The notes beneath the pieces are model-generated. The model made no database searches, was not told the DNA's origin, and saw nothing but the letters and a program-made list of their open reading frames with translations. From the NCBI GenBank assembly GCA_963692465.1, contig OY829943.1:1736001-1800000 (forward strand): a stretch of 64,000 bases of DNA, read 5' to 3'. The DNA comes from JAUZOB01 sp963692465. Lineage in GTDB: Bacteria; Bacteroidota; Bacteroidia; Bacteroidales; Prolixibacteraceae. The position numbers and the translations under genes were made by a program. Shown here piece by piece: positions 54,878-63,396 of the stretch. Positions within the stretch are counted from its first letter, which is position 1. Every line of letters starts with the position of its first letter.

Positions 54878-55810
54878 ATGCCTAAAATCTATCTCGCTCC
54901 GATGCAAGGTTTTACTGATTACATTTATCGAAATGCCTATAGTCATTATTTTCAAGGGATCGATAAGTATTTTTCATCTTATCTTGTTGTTGAAAAAGAC
55001 GGATCAATTCGATCTTCAAAAATAAAAGAGATTATGCCCGACAACAACAACGTTTCGGTCATTCCACAGATTCTTCCTGCCAATGGGAAGGAACTCACCC
55101 TTCTTACAAATGCTATTGCTAATTATTCTTATTCCGAGATCAACATAAATATGGCCTGTCCCTACCCGATGGTCACACGGCGAGGACGAGGCGCCGGGTT
55201 ATTAGCTTATCCTGATCGGATTGACGAAATTCTTGATACCGCTTTTTCTAAACCAGACCTTCATTTTTCTATAAAAATAAGAGCAGGACTAACTTCCTTT
55301 GACGAAATAAATCACCTAACCGACCTATTAAACAAATATCCCCTCACCGAGATAATTTTACATCCCCGCATTGCAACTCAACTTTACAAGGGAGAACCTG
55401 ACACAGAAGTCTTTCTTTCTGTCAAGGACAAGGTGAACCATTCATTGGTTTATAACGGAAATATCTTCTCTACCGAAGACTACGAAAGAATAAATACAAG
55501 AATAAACGGGCAAAGCCTCTACATGCTAGGCCGGGGGATCCTTGCAAACCCATTTTTGCCAGAAGAAATTAAAAATTCAGGTGAGGTTACGCCTTCGAAA
55601 AACAGAAATGAGATTTTAAAACAATTTCACGCCGAACTGTTTTCCGGCTACCTATCAATCGCCCCCAACAAAAAACAATTATTAATTAAGATGACCCAGA
55701 TGTGGAAATATCTCTCCAATTCATTTAACGAACCGGCCAAAGTCTATAAAAAGATAAAAAAAGCAACCAGCATTGATCGCTATCAGGCCGCTATTGAAGA
55801 AATATTTTAA
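54878..55810 (+). CDS. tRNA-dihydrouridine synthase
   Basis: A 310-residue FMN enzyme that reduces uridines in tRNA. MPKIYLAPMQGFTDYIYRNA, INMACPYPMVTRRGRGAGLL with catalytic Cys94, SIKIRAGL and YNGNIFSTEDYERI are family motifs, as is the final GRGILANPFL. The Dus subtype cannot be fixed. Its last 4 nt overlap the stop of the small convergent gene at 55807. Confidence 0.93.
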   Translation: MPKIYLAPMQGFTDYIYRNAYSHYFQGIDKYFSSYLVVEKDGSIRSSKIKEIMPDNNNVSVIPQILPANGKELTLLTNAIANYSYSEININMACPYPMVTRRGRGAGLLAYPDRIDEILDTAFSKPDLHFSIKIRAGLTSFDEINHLTDLLNKYPLTEIILHPRIATQLYKGEPDTEVFLSVKDKVNHSLVYNGNIFSTEDYERINTRINGQSLYMLGRGILANPFLPEEIKNSGEVTPSKNRNEILKQFHAELFSGYLSIAPNKKQLLIKMTQMWKYLSNSFNEPAKVYKKIKKATSIDRYQAAIEEIF

Positions 55811-55992
55811 TTCATAACATTCCCGCACCGCATCTCACGACAACAACGTTCCTCATATTCCCGCATAAGTCTGCAGAGGAACAATGCCTCTTCCCTTTCC
55901 ATTGAACCCGGCAAGGCATTGGATATTTGCATAAACCGTAGGACTGCCTTCCGGTAATCCTCTTCATTTCGTATTTCTAAGTCATCATTCAT
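55807..55992 (-). CDS. Small protein resembling the N-terminal part of HigA-type antitoxins
   Basis: 61 residues, start 9 nt after the polA stop. IRNEEDYRKAVLRFMQISNA followed by PGSMEREEALFLCRLMREYE resembles the N-terminal segment of HigA-like antitoxins, which reads IKxExDYExALxRxExL, then PGSxExxELExLxxLxExYE. The usual helix-turn-helix that follows is missing and the protein ends in a Cys-rich tail (RCCREMRCG). No toxin gene is adjacent. It may be a remnant, or a small protein of its own co-expressed with polA. Real coding status is likely but not certain. Confidence 0.55.
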   Translation of the reverse strand: MNDDLEIRNEEDYRKAVLRFMQISNALPGSMEREEALFLCRLMREYEERCCREMRCGNVMN

Positions 55993-56001
55993 AAGAAGCC
56001 A

Positions 56002-58785
56002 TTAATGTGCATCAAGCCAATTGTCAGCAGCTTTCATTTCAATAATTAACGGAACACCTATCTGAATAGCATTCTCCATCCCGTCTCTAACTATTTTTTT
56101 CACCCTTTCGAGCTCTGATTTCAAAACATCAAAATCTAGTTCATCATGAACTTGAAGGATTAATTTTGATTGGATATTTTCTTTATTAAACTGTTCCCAT
56201 ATTTTAACCATTGCAATCTTAATGATATCTGCGGCAGATCCTTGTATTGGAGCATTTATAGCATTTCTTTCAGCGACACCCCGAACAACTGCATTGGCTG
56301 AATTAATATCATTAAGATAACGTTTTCGACCTAAAATTGTTTGAACATATCCCTTTTCTCTGGCTACAGCAATACTTTTATCCATATATTCTCTTATTTC
56401 AGGGAAACTAACAAAGTAACCATCAATAAGCTGTTTGGCTTCCGTTCGCGAAATATTAAGACGCTGTGACAATCCAAAAGCTGATATTCCATAAATAATT
56501 CCAAAATTTGCAGTTTTGGCCTTTCTTCTCATATCCGAAGAAACCTCTTCAATTGGAATCTTATAAATCTTGGAAGCCGTTGCCGCATGAATATCTTCTC
56601 CGTTTCGGAAAGCCTCAAGCATGTGATGATCACCACTTAAAGCAGCCATAATACGAAGTTCTATCTGAGAATAATCCGCAGATAGAAAAACATGATCTTC
56701 ATCCGATGCAGTAAAAGCTTTTCTGATTTCTCTTCCATTTTCATCACGGATTGGAATATTTTGCAAATTAGGATTATTAGAACTCAATCTTCCTGTCGCC
56801 GTTATTGTTTGATTAAAAGAGCTATGTATTCGTCCGGTTGAAGTATTGATTAAAAGAGGCAACGCCTCTACATACGTAGAGAGTAATTTTTTCAACGACC
56901 TATATTCTAATACTTTTCCTATAATAGGATGACGATCTGCAAGCTTTTCAAGAACCTCTTCTCCGGTTGTATACTGTTTAGACTTGGTTCTTTTCACCTT
57001 AGAATCAAGTTTAAGTTTCTCAAACAGAATAATTCCCAGTTGTTTAGGTGAAGAGATGTTAAAAGACTCTCCTGCCATTTCAATAATTTCCTTCTCAACC
57101 ACCACAATCTGACTCCTAAGTTGAACGGCATAAGCATCCAATTCCGACGGATTAAGAATCATTCCCGTCTTTTCCATATCGGCCAGTACCGGAACAAGAG
57201 GCATTTCAACCCGACAGAATAAATCATAAGCACCCTGAGTCTTTAATTCCGATTCCAGTATCGGTTTAAGTTGCAAAGTGTAATCAGCATCTTCACAGGC
57301 ATATTCCCGAAGTTTATCAACAGGGACAACACGCATTGTCTTTTGCGATTTTCCTTTCGGACCGATCAAACTTTCTGTCTTAACCTTCTTATAGTTCAAA
57401 TAAATTTCACAAAGATAATCCAGGTTATGCCTCAATTCCGGTTGAATAAGATAATGGGCAATCATCGTATCGAACATTGGCCCTTTAATCTCAACCCCGT
57501 AATATTTCAACATCAACATATCATATTTGATATTCTGCCCGATTTTAAGGATTCGTTCATCTTCAAAAATCGATTTGAATTCACCAACAACAGCCATTGC
57601 TTCTTTCCGATCAGTCGGGATCGGGACACAATATGCCTCATGAGCGCAAAAAGAGAAGGAAAGACAGACAAGTTCTGCTGAATGGGTATCTAGTCCCGTT
57701 GTTTCCGTATCAAAGCAAAATTGAACCTGAATAGACAAATCAGCGCGTAAATCAGCCCTCAATGAAGGCGTATCCATTAAAAAATAATGATGAGTAATCG
57801 TTGTAAGATCATCCATTTTCTTTTCCGGCTCTTCGACAGGAGATTCGAAACTAAATAACGTTCCCTGTCCATAAGCTGGAGCCTTGGGAAGAACCGATTC
57901 TGTCAGTTTAGACAAAAGTCCCCTGAATTCCAATTCGGTATAAAGCTCCTTCAGCAATGGAATATTCGACTCCTTCGCCACCAAGTCGTCCGGTTTGACA
58001 GGTAAAGGAACATCCAGAATGATTGTTGCCAACTTACGCGACAAACGTATTTGCTCCTCATTTAGCTGAATCTTTTCTTGCTGTTTCCCTTTTATTTTTG
58101 AAATATTCTGAAAAATCCCATCAATACTTTTGTAATCCTGAATTAATTTCGTTGCCGTCTTAGGCCCAATGCCAGGGCAACCGGGAATATTATCAGAAGA
58201 ATCACCCATCAATCCGAGAATATCAATCACCTGCTTGGTCGATTCAATTCCGAATTTATCAAGCACCTCTTTTATTCCCCATATTTCTATATCTCCACCC
58301 GATCTTTTGGGCTTATACATGAAAACATGTTCATTAACCAATTGAGCATAATCCTTATCCGGAGTAACCATAAAAACCGTATATCCTTCTTTTTCAGCCA
58401 TACAAGACATTGTTCCGATCACATCGTCGGCCTCAAAACCAGGGACTTCTATAATTGGAATATTATTGGCTTTTATAATCTGACGAATATAGGGTATCGA
58501 AAGACGAAGATCCTCAGGCATCTCTTCACGATTCGCTTTGTACTGCTCATAGAGCTTATGCCGGAATGTTGGTTCATGCAAATCGAAAGCCACTGCAATA
58601 TGCGAGGGCTTCACCGAACGAACCAACTGATCAAGCGTATTAACAAAGCCAAAAATAGCCGAGGTATTCAATCCCTTCGAGTTATATCTCGGGTTCTGAA
58701 TAAAAGCAAAATAAGAACGATAAATCAAAGCGTATGCATCAAGCAAAAACAATTGTTTTTCTGATGTACTTCCTGGAGCAATCAT
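56002..58785 (-). CDS. polA: DNA polymerase I
   Basis: A 927-residue enzyme from the ATG at 58785. The frame is open to 58866, but the extra 27 residues overlap queD and lack family sequence, while QLFLLDAYALIYRSYFAF is the normal head. The 5'-nuclease domain (about 1-290) is followed by a 3'-5' exonuclease domain whose acidic residues are kept (FDTETTGLDTHS, NIKYDML, YACEDADYTLQL). The polymerase domain has DYSQIELRIMAALSGDH, RRKAKTANFGIIYG and VHDELDFDV. All three activities look intact. It repairs DNA and removes Okazaki primers. It lies 19 nt downstream of queD. Confidence 0.97.
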   Translation of the reverse strand: MIAPGSTSEKQLFLLDAYALIYRSYFAFIQNPRYNSKGLNTSAIFGFVNTLDQLVRSVKPSHIAVAFDLHEPTFRHKLYEQYKANREEMPEDLRLSIPYIRQIIKANNIPIIEVPGFEADDVIGTMSCMAEKEGYTVFMVTPDKDYAQLVNEHVFMYKPKRSGGDIEIWGIKEVLDKFGIESTKQVIDILGLMGDSSDNIPGCPGIGPKTATKLIQDYKSIDGIFQNISKIKGKQQEKIQLNEEQIRLSRKLATIILDVPLPVKPDDLVAKESNIPLLKELYTELEFRGLLSKLTESVLPKAPAYGQGTLFSFESPVEEPEKKMDDLTTITHHYFLMDTPSLRADLRADLSIQVQFCFDTETTGLDTHSAELVCLSFSFCAHEAYCVPIPTDRKEAMAVVGEFKSIFEDERILKIGQNIKYDMLMLKYYGVEIKGPMFDTMIAHYLIQPELRHNLDYLCEIYLNYKKVKTESLIGPKGKSQKTMRVVPVDKLREYACEDADYTLQLKPILESELKTQGAYDLFCRVEMPLVPVLADMEKTGMILNPSELDAYAVQLRSQIVVVEKEIIEMAGESFNISSPKQLGIILFEKLKLDSKVKRTKSKQYTTGEEVLEKLADRHPIIGKVLEYRSLKKLLSTYVEALPLLINTSTGRIHSSFNQTITATGRLSSNNPNLQNIPIRDENGREIRKAFTASDEDHVFLSADYSQIELRIMAALSGDHHMLEAFRNGEDIHAATASKIYKIPIEEVSSDMRRKAKTANFGIIYGISAFGLSQRLNISRTEAKQLIDGYFVSFPEIREYMDKSIAVAREKGYVQTILGRKRYLNDINSANAVVRGVAERNAINAPIQGSAADIIKIAMVKIWEQFNKENIQSKLILQVHDELDFDVLKSELERVKKIVRDGMENAIQIGVPLIIEMKAADNWLDAH

Positions 58786-58804
58786 AAGTTTAGATTTTTT
58801 TACA

Positions 58805-59254
58805 CTATTTATTGTCGGAAGCAAACCATTCTGCATAAGAATCAGAAGTTTCATAAAGTCTGACATTATACAGACTCACCCCCTGAGGTAGCTTAGGAAT
58901 AATTTGATCTGCAATATAAACGACCAGATTTTCACAGGTCGGCTGAAAATTTACCAGATGATGCCGTTCATACATATCGGTCAGTGAATTCAACGAATTA
59001 GTCTGAGCCTTTGCATTAAGCATGATCGAATGATCCAGATCATCAACAATTCCTTGTTTCACAATCTTTTTCAAATCACTAAAATCAAGAACCATTCCAT
59101 TCTTAGGATTTTCTGAATCATCAATCGGTTCACCAATTACCGTTACATAAAGATGATAAGAATGCCCATGAATATTCTTACACCGACCGTTATAATGATA
59201 TAACGCATGAGCCATTTCAAAGTCATAATGCTTTGTCAATCTTATTTTTGCCAT
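58805..59254 (-). CDS. queD: 6-carboxytetrahydropterin synthase / PTPS-family protein
   Basis: A 149-residue T-fold enzyme. DFEMAHALYHYNGRCKNIHG supplies zinc ligand His16, the catalytic Cys25 and ligands His29 and His31. MVLDFSDLKKIVKQ and FQPTCENLVVYIADQI carry the pterin-binding Glu. It probably converts dihydroneopterin triphosphate to carboxytetrahydropterin in queuosine synthesis. Other que genes are not in the window. Upstream of polA on the same strand. Confidence 0.92.
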   Translation of the reverse strand: MAKIRLTKHYDFEMAHALYHYNGRCKNIHGHSYHLYVTVIGEPIDDSENPKNGMVLDFSDLKKIVKQGIVDDLDHSIMLNAKAQTNSLNSLTDMYERHHLVNFQPTCENLVVYIADQIIPKLPQGVSLYNVRLYETSDSYAEWFASDNK

Positions 59255-59570
59255 TTCTCTTATCCTTCTTTTGAGCCGTCTTTAAGAATCTAAAAAACCT
59301 CCTTCGATAATTCAGGAAGCAAATTACCCATAAATAATTATCATTGAATACAATAGCACAAATATAGAAATATTCCTTAACTCTTCAAACGGAAACAAAT
59401 CAATCGATTGTTAATCAATTAATTAAAAAACAGAGATCAAATATTATTCAAATAACCCAAAGACTAACATTTCACCGCCTTCAATTGTTCCGGAAGGCAG
59501 ACAGATATAGATGCAGAGACACCACCCTACAAAAAATTTTATATCTTTGAATCTTTGAAAAGTTATCGCA
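59255..59570. other. Intergenic region between queD and the polyprenyl synthase gene
   Basis: 316 bp between divergent genes. It holds the -7 candidate at 59542-59549; otherwise AT-rich with no recognised structure. Confidence 0.5.
59542..59549 (+). promoter_or_regulatory. Candidate -7 element of the polyprenyl synthase gene
   Basis: TATCTTTG fits TAnnTTTG, 21 nt before the ATG at 59571. No -33 element found. Confidence 0.38.
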
Positions 59571-60545
59571 ATGGCTCCACTAGATAAGATTAAGGGACCG
59601 ATTCAAGAAGAGCTTAGAAAATTTGAGCCCTATTTTAAAAGTACGGTAAAAATTGATGTTCCTCTTTTAGGTGCCGTGATGAATTACATGCTTCGCACAA
59701 AAGGGAAACAGATTCGTCCCATCTTTGTTTTTCTCTCTGCAAAACTGAATGGCACAATCAATGATGCAACATACCACGCTGCATCTGCAATAGAACTTCT
59801 TCATACGGCTACTCTTATTCACGATGATGTTGTCGATGAAACGTATGAACGAAGAGGCCTTTTTTCAATAAATGCCCTCTGGAAAAATAAAATTGCCGTC
59901 CTGGTTGGAGATTATATCCTCGCCAAAGGATTATTACTTGCCTTGAAATTTCAGGAATATGACTTACTACAACTCATTTCCGATTCCGTTGACGAAATGA
60001 GTAAGGGAGAAATTCTTCAAATTGAAAAAAGCCGCAAACTTGATATCACTGAAGAAGTTTATTACGAAGTTATTCGTAAAAAAACAGCTTCACTTATTTC
60101 AACCAGTACCGCATTAGGAGCCGCATCGGTCAGTAAAGACCCGCAAGTTGTCAACACAATGCGTGAAATCGGACAACTCATTGGAATGTCATTCCAGATC
60201 AAAGATGATATTTTCGATTACGAAACGAAAAGTTTAATTGGAAAACCTACCGGGAACGACATCAAAGAAAGAAAGTTAACCTTACCCCTTATTCATGTTC
60301 TTTCCAAATCATCCAGAGTCACTCGCTTAAAGATTCTTTACCTGGTCCGGAGGAAGAATAAAAACAAAGAGAAAGTTCATGAAATCATGGATTTCGTGAT
60401 TCAAAACGGAGGTATTGAGTATGCAACCCTTCGAATGAACGAATTCAGAGATAAAGCAATTGAGATGCTCATGAAATTTCCCGAATCCGAAGCACGTCAA
60501 TCATTTATCGATCTGGCTTATTTTGTAACCGTTCGAAATCGTTAG
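59571..60545 (+). CDS. Long-chain polyprenyl diphosphate synthase
   Basis: A 324-residue trans-prenyltransferase. The first Asp-rich motif is HDDVVDE (Asp85, Asp86, Asp89) and the second is QIKDDIFDYE (Asp212, Asp213, Asp216). GKQIRP at 45-50 binds isopentenyl diphosphate. The residues before the first motif (LLHTATLI) are small, which fits long products of the hepta- to octaprenyl class. It may make the side chain used by MenA at 24281; chain length cannot be read from sequence alone. Confidence 0.92.
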   Translation: MAPLDKIKGPIQEELRKFEPYFKSTVKIDVPLLGAVMNYMLRTKGKQIRPIFVFLSAKLNGTINDATYHAASAIELLHTATLIHDDVVDETYERRGLFSINALWKNKIAVLVGDYILAKGLLLALKFQEYDLLQLISDSVDEMSKGEILQIEKSRKLDITEEVYYEVIRKKTASLISTSTALGAASVSKDPQVVNTMREIGQLIGMSFQIKDDIFDYETKSLIGKPTGNDIKERKLTLPLIHVLSKSSRVTRLKILYLVRRKNKNKEKVHEIMDFVIQNGGIEYATLRMNEFRDKAIEMLMKFPESEARQSFIDLAYFVTVRNR

Positions 60546-60600
60546 ACAACGAAGTTCTCCCTCCCGGTATATATCCATTTGTCAGGCACGCAATTTCGCG

Positions 60601-61455
60601 TCAGAAGTAACAAACGTCTTTTCCTTCAATTTTCGCAAGAAGATTATTTGCCAACCGACTGGCTCCGATCCGAAATAAATTGGGAGTCAACCATTCATTT
60701 CCAAGAACTCGTCGGACTATTTCCAGATAAATCATCGCTTCCTGAAGAGTAGAGATTCCTCCTGCGACTTTTATTCCAATCCGTTCACCAGTATGTTCAA
60801 AATGATATTTGATTGCTAAACACATAATCATTGCAGCTTCAGGAGTTGCAGCCGGTTTCATCTTCCCGGTCGATGTTTTTATAAAATCAGCCCCGGCATT
60901 CATTGCCAGAAGAGATGCATCCCAGATGTTTTGAAAAGACTGAAGAGCACCCGTTTCTAGAATCACTTTTAAAGGAATTTCTCCAATGGCCTTTTTAATC
61001 AAAGTAATCTCAGAATGAACCCGTTCAAACTGTTTACTAAGGAAATCACCAACAGCAATAACAATATCAATTTCATCAGCTCCGGCTTCAACAGCCATTT
61101 GAGCTTCCTTCGCTTTTATCTCCATAAAAGTCATTGAGGTAGGAAAACCACCTGCAACTGAAGCGATACGAACATCCGGCAGTTCAAGCACAGACTCCAA
61201 CGTCTGAACCCTGTTCGGATAAACACAGACAGCAGCAACAGAGGGCATCTCAGGAAAAACAAGCGGAAATTCATTCGCTTTTTTTGCAAAAGCCGTAATC
61301 GACTCGTCACTATCAGTAATATTCAATGAAGTGAGGTCAATGCAGGAAAAGGCCAGTTTCATATCTTCCAAATCAGCATTTGAGGCTGCAATTTCTTCGA
61401 TTGCCCGAATTTCTTCGTCAATCTCTTCCGATGATAAAAAAGACTCTTCACTCAT
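60601..61455 (-). CDS. deoC: Deoxyribose-phosphate aldolase
   Basis: A 284-residue class I aldolase splitting deoxyribose 5-phosphate to acetaldehyde and glyceraldehyde 3-phosphate. The Schiff-base lysine is Lys193 in DFIKTSTGK and the second active lysine is Lys229 in IGIKVAGGI. DEIDIVIAVGDFLS and LKVILETGAL are conserved. It is the last gene of the tyrA-DAHP synthase-dtd-MazG-deoC operon, 7 nt after the MazG-like gene. Confidence 0.95.
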   Translation of the reverse strand: MSEESFLSSEEIDEEIRAIEEIAASNADLEDMKLAFSCIDLTSLNITDSDESITAFAKKANEFPLVFPEMPSVAAVCVYPNRVQTLESVLELPDVRIASVAGGFPTSMTFMEIKAKEAQMAVEAGADEIDIVIAVGDFLSKQFERVHSEITLIKKAIGEIPLKVILETGALQSFQNIWDASLLAMNAGADFIKTSTGKMKPAATPEAAMIMCLAIKYHFEHTGERIGIKVAGGISTLQEAMIYLEIVRRVLGNEWLTPNLFRIGASRLANNLLAKIEGKDVCYF

Positions 61456-61462
61456 GAGATAA

Positions 61463-61825
61463 TCATTTTAACTTTTCATTTTCAAGATGACGATGCGAAT
61501 CTCTTTGTGTTTTCTTGACCAGATTCTTTTTGAAAGCATCAGTCAGATCGGTTCCTGTCTGATTTGCTAGACAAACAAGAACCCATAACACATCAGCCAT
61601 CTCATCAGCCATATTCATATTTTTCTCCGACGATTTAAACGACTGATCGCCATATTTCCTTGCCATTATTTTAGCTAATTCCCCCACCTCTTCAGTCAGT
61701 ATCGCCGTATTGGTCAACTCACTAAAATACCTTACACCATAGGTTTTAATCCATTCATCAACGAGCTGCTGAATCTCTTTCAAAGAAGGAGATTCCATAT
61801 TATTTTCAGGCGAAGAACATTCCAT
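61463..61825 (-). CDS. MazG-like nucleotide pyrophosphohydrolase
   Basis: About 120 residues from the ATG at 61825, one base after the dtd stop; a longer frame to 61876 overlaps dtd and is rejected. LTEEVGELAKIMARKYGDQ and NMADEMADVLWVLVCLANQ give the EExxE...ExxD metal motif of MazG/dUTPase-like all-alpha NTP pyrophosphatases. It may clean up non-canonical nucleotides. Fourth gene of the operon. Confidence 0.88.
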   Translation of the reverse strand: MECSSPENNMESPSLKEIQQLVDEWIKTYGVRYFSELTNTAILTEEVGELAKIMARKYGDQSFKSSEKNMNMADEMADVLWVLVCLANQTGTDLTDAFKKNLVKKTQRDSHRHLENEKLK

Positions 61826-61826
61826 A

Positions 61827-62282
61827 CTAGAAATCCTTATTTTTAGAATCCATGATAATGGTTGTCGGACCATCATTAATAAGCTCGACGCTCATATCTG
61901 CACCGAATTTACCGGTTTTAATTTCTTTCCCCAACATTTTACCCAGTTCCTCCACAAAAGATTCATAAAGGGGAATGGATATTTCATGACTGGCAGCCAT
62001 AATATAAGAAGGCCGATTCCCTTTTTTCGTCTTCGCATATAACGTAAACTGACTAATTACCAAGATCTCGCCTCCGATATCCAATACCGAAAGATTCATG
62101 ACCCCGTCAATATCATTAAAAATCCGAAGATGAACAATCTTCTTGGTCAGCCATTGAATATCCTCTTCTCCATCAACTTCTTCAATCCCAACTAAAACTA
62201 AAAGCCCCGGTCCTATTGATGATTTAACCGCTCCATCAATAGAAACCGAAGCCCTTTTTACCCGCTGAATAACAACTCTCAT
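61827..62282 (-). CDS. dtd: D-aminoacyl-tRNA deacylase
   Basis: A 151-residue enzyme that hydrolyses D-aminoacyl-tRNA and glycyl-tRNA-Ala. MRVVIQRVKRASVSIDG opens it, the catalytic SQFTLYAKTKKGNRPSY motif is at residues 77-93, and the C-terminal NDGPTTIIMDS carries the Gly-Pro motif for chiral selection. Eight nucleotides after the DAHP synthase gene. Confidence 0.96.
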   Translation of the reverse strand: MRVVIQRVKRASVSIDGAVKSSIGPGLLVLVGIEEVDGEEDIQWLTKKIVHLRIFNDIDGVMNLSVLDIGGEILVISQFTLYAKTKKGNRPSYIMAASHEISIPLYESFVEELGKMLGKEIKTGKFGADMSVELINDGPTTIIMDSKNKDF

Positions 62283-62290
62283 AATTCAAA

Positions 62291-63385
62291 TTAACTATCA
62301 GAATCCATAATTTCAGATTGTTGACGAATAGAATCTTCATGAATCATCTGAAATAATATTTTAATAAAGAACTCATCCAAATTGAGATCATTAGCCATTT
62401 TTACCCGCACTTTCATCATTTTCTCCCAACGATCAAGCTGAAGAGCCGTTACTTTATTCTTCTTCTTATAATCCCCGATCTGTTTCACTATATTCATTCT
62501 GGCAGCCAGAAGTTCCAGTAAATCCGTATCAAGTGAATCAATTCTATTCCTTAGTCTTTCGAGATCACTAATAAAAGTTTCATCTGCAACATTCGCATAA
62601 CGAATCACCAAACGATCAAGAACAACCTTCAAATCAGCCGGAGTTAACTGTTGATCTTTATCACTCAATGCACATGACGGGTCAATATGTGATTCGATCA
62701 TTAATCCGTCAAGGCCTAAGTCAAATGCTCTTTGCGAAAGTTCATAAATGTATTCCCTTTTTCCCCCCATATGACTCGGGTCACAGATTATCGGCAGATT
62801 AGGCATCAAACTTTTCAGTTCAATAACCGTTCTCCAGCTAGGATAATTACGGTATTTAGTCTTGTCAAAAGAGGTAAAACCACGATGAATTGCCACTAAT
62901 TTGTGAATTCCAACATCATAAAGACGTTCAATGGCCCCCATCCAAAGCGGGACATCCGGACTAAGCGGATTCTTGACCATTACAATCTGATCCGTTCCTT
63001 TTAATACATCAGCGATTTCCTGAACAACAAAAGGACTAACCGTTGAACGGGCTCCAATCCAGATAACATCAATTCCGGCTTTCAAGGCCTCTTCGGTATG
63101 CTGCGCATTAGCCACTTCCGTACCAACAAGCAAGCCCGTTTCCTGTTTTACTTTTTTCAGCCATTCCAGACCGATAGAGCCAATTCCTTCAAAGCATCCC
63201 GGACGTGTACGAGGTTTCCACACTCCCCCACGATAAACATGTACACGTGGATCTTTAGCAAGTTCCTTTGCAGTATTCAACGCTTGTTCTTCACTTTCAA
63301 GACTACACGGACCTGCTATCAGCAAGGGATTACTAGCTCCAGGTAACCAGGAATGGATCGGTTCAATGTCCAATTCTAATTTCAT
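62291..63385 (-). CDS. Bifunctional DAHP synthase / chorismate mutase
   Basis: A 364-residue fusion. Residues 1 to about 260 are a type I (KDPG-like) 3-deoxy-7-phosphoheptulonate synthase with LLIAGPCSLESEEQ, VYRGGVWKPRTRPGCFEGIG, VMVKNPLSPDVPLWMGAIER and ICDPSHMGGKREY. Residues about 275-350 are an AroQ-type chorismate mutase (LERLRNRIDSLDTDLLELLA, then RMNIVKQIGDYKK). This C-terminal fusion is known in Bacteroidota and allows the mutase to act as a feedback-sensing part. It lies between tyrA and dtd, linking entry to the shikimate pathway with the tyrosine branch. Confidence 0.95.
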   Translation of the reverse strand: MKLELDIEPIHSWLPGASNPLLIAGPCSLESEEQALNTAKELAKDPRVHVYRGGVWKPRTRPGCFEGIGSIGLEWLKKVKQETGLLVGTEVANAQHTEEALKAGIDVIWIGARSTVSPFVVQEIADVLKGTDQIVMVKNPLSPDVPLWMGAIERLYDVGIHKLVAIHRGFTSFDKTKYRNYPSWRTVIELKSLMPNLPIICDPSHMGGKREYIYELSQRAFDLGLDGLMIESHIDPSCALSDKDQQLTPADLKVVLDRLVIRYANVADETFISDLERLRNRIDSLDTDLLELLAARMNIVKQIGDYKKKNKVTALQLDRWEKMMKVRVKMANDLNLDEFFIKILFQMIHEDSIRQQSEIMDSDS

Positions 63386-63396
63386 AATATTCTTTT

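Noticed and set aside
58786..58866. Longer N-terminus of polA
   Set aside because: It overlaps queD, and the extra residues do not match DNA polymerase I heads.
61826..61876. Longer N-terminus of the MazG-like gene
   Set aside because: It lies inside dtd; the ATG at 61825 follows the dtd stop by one base.
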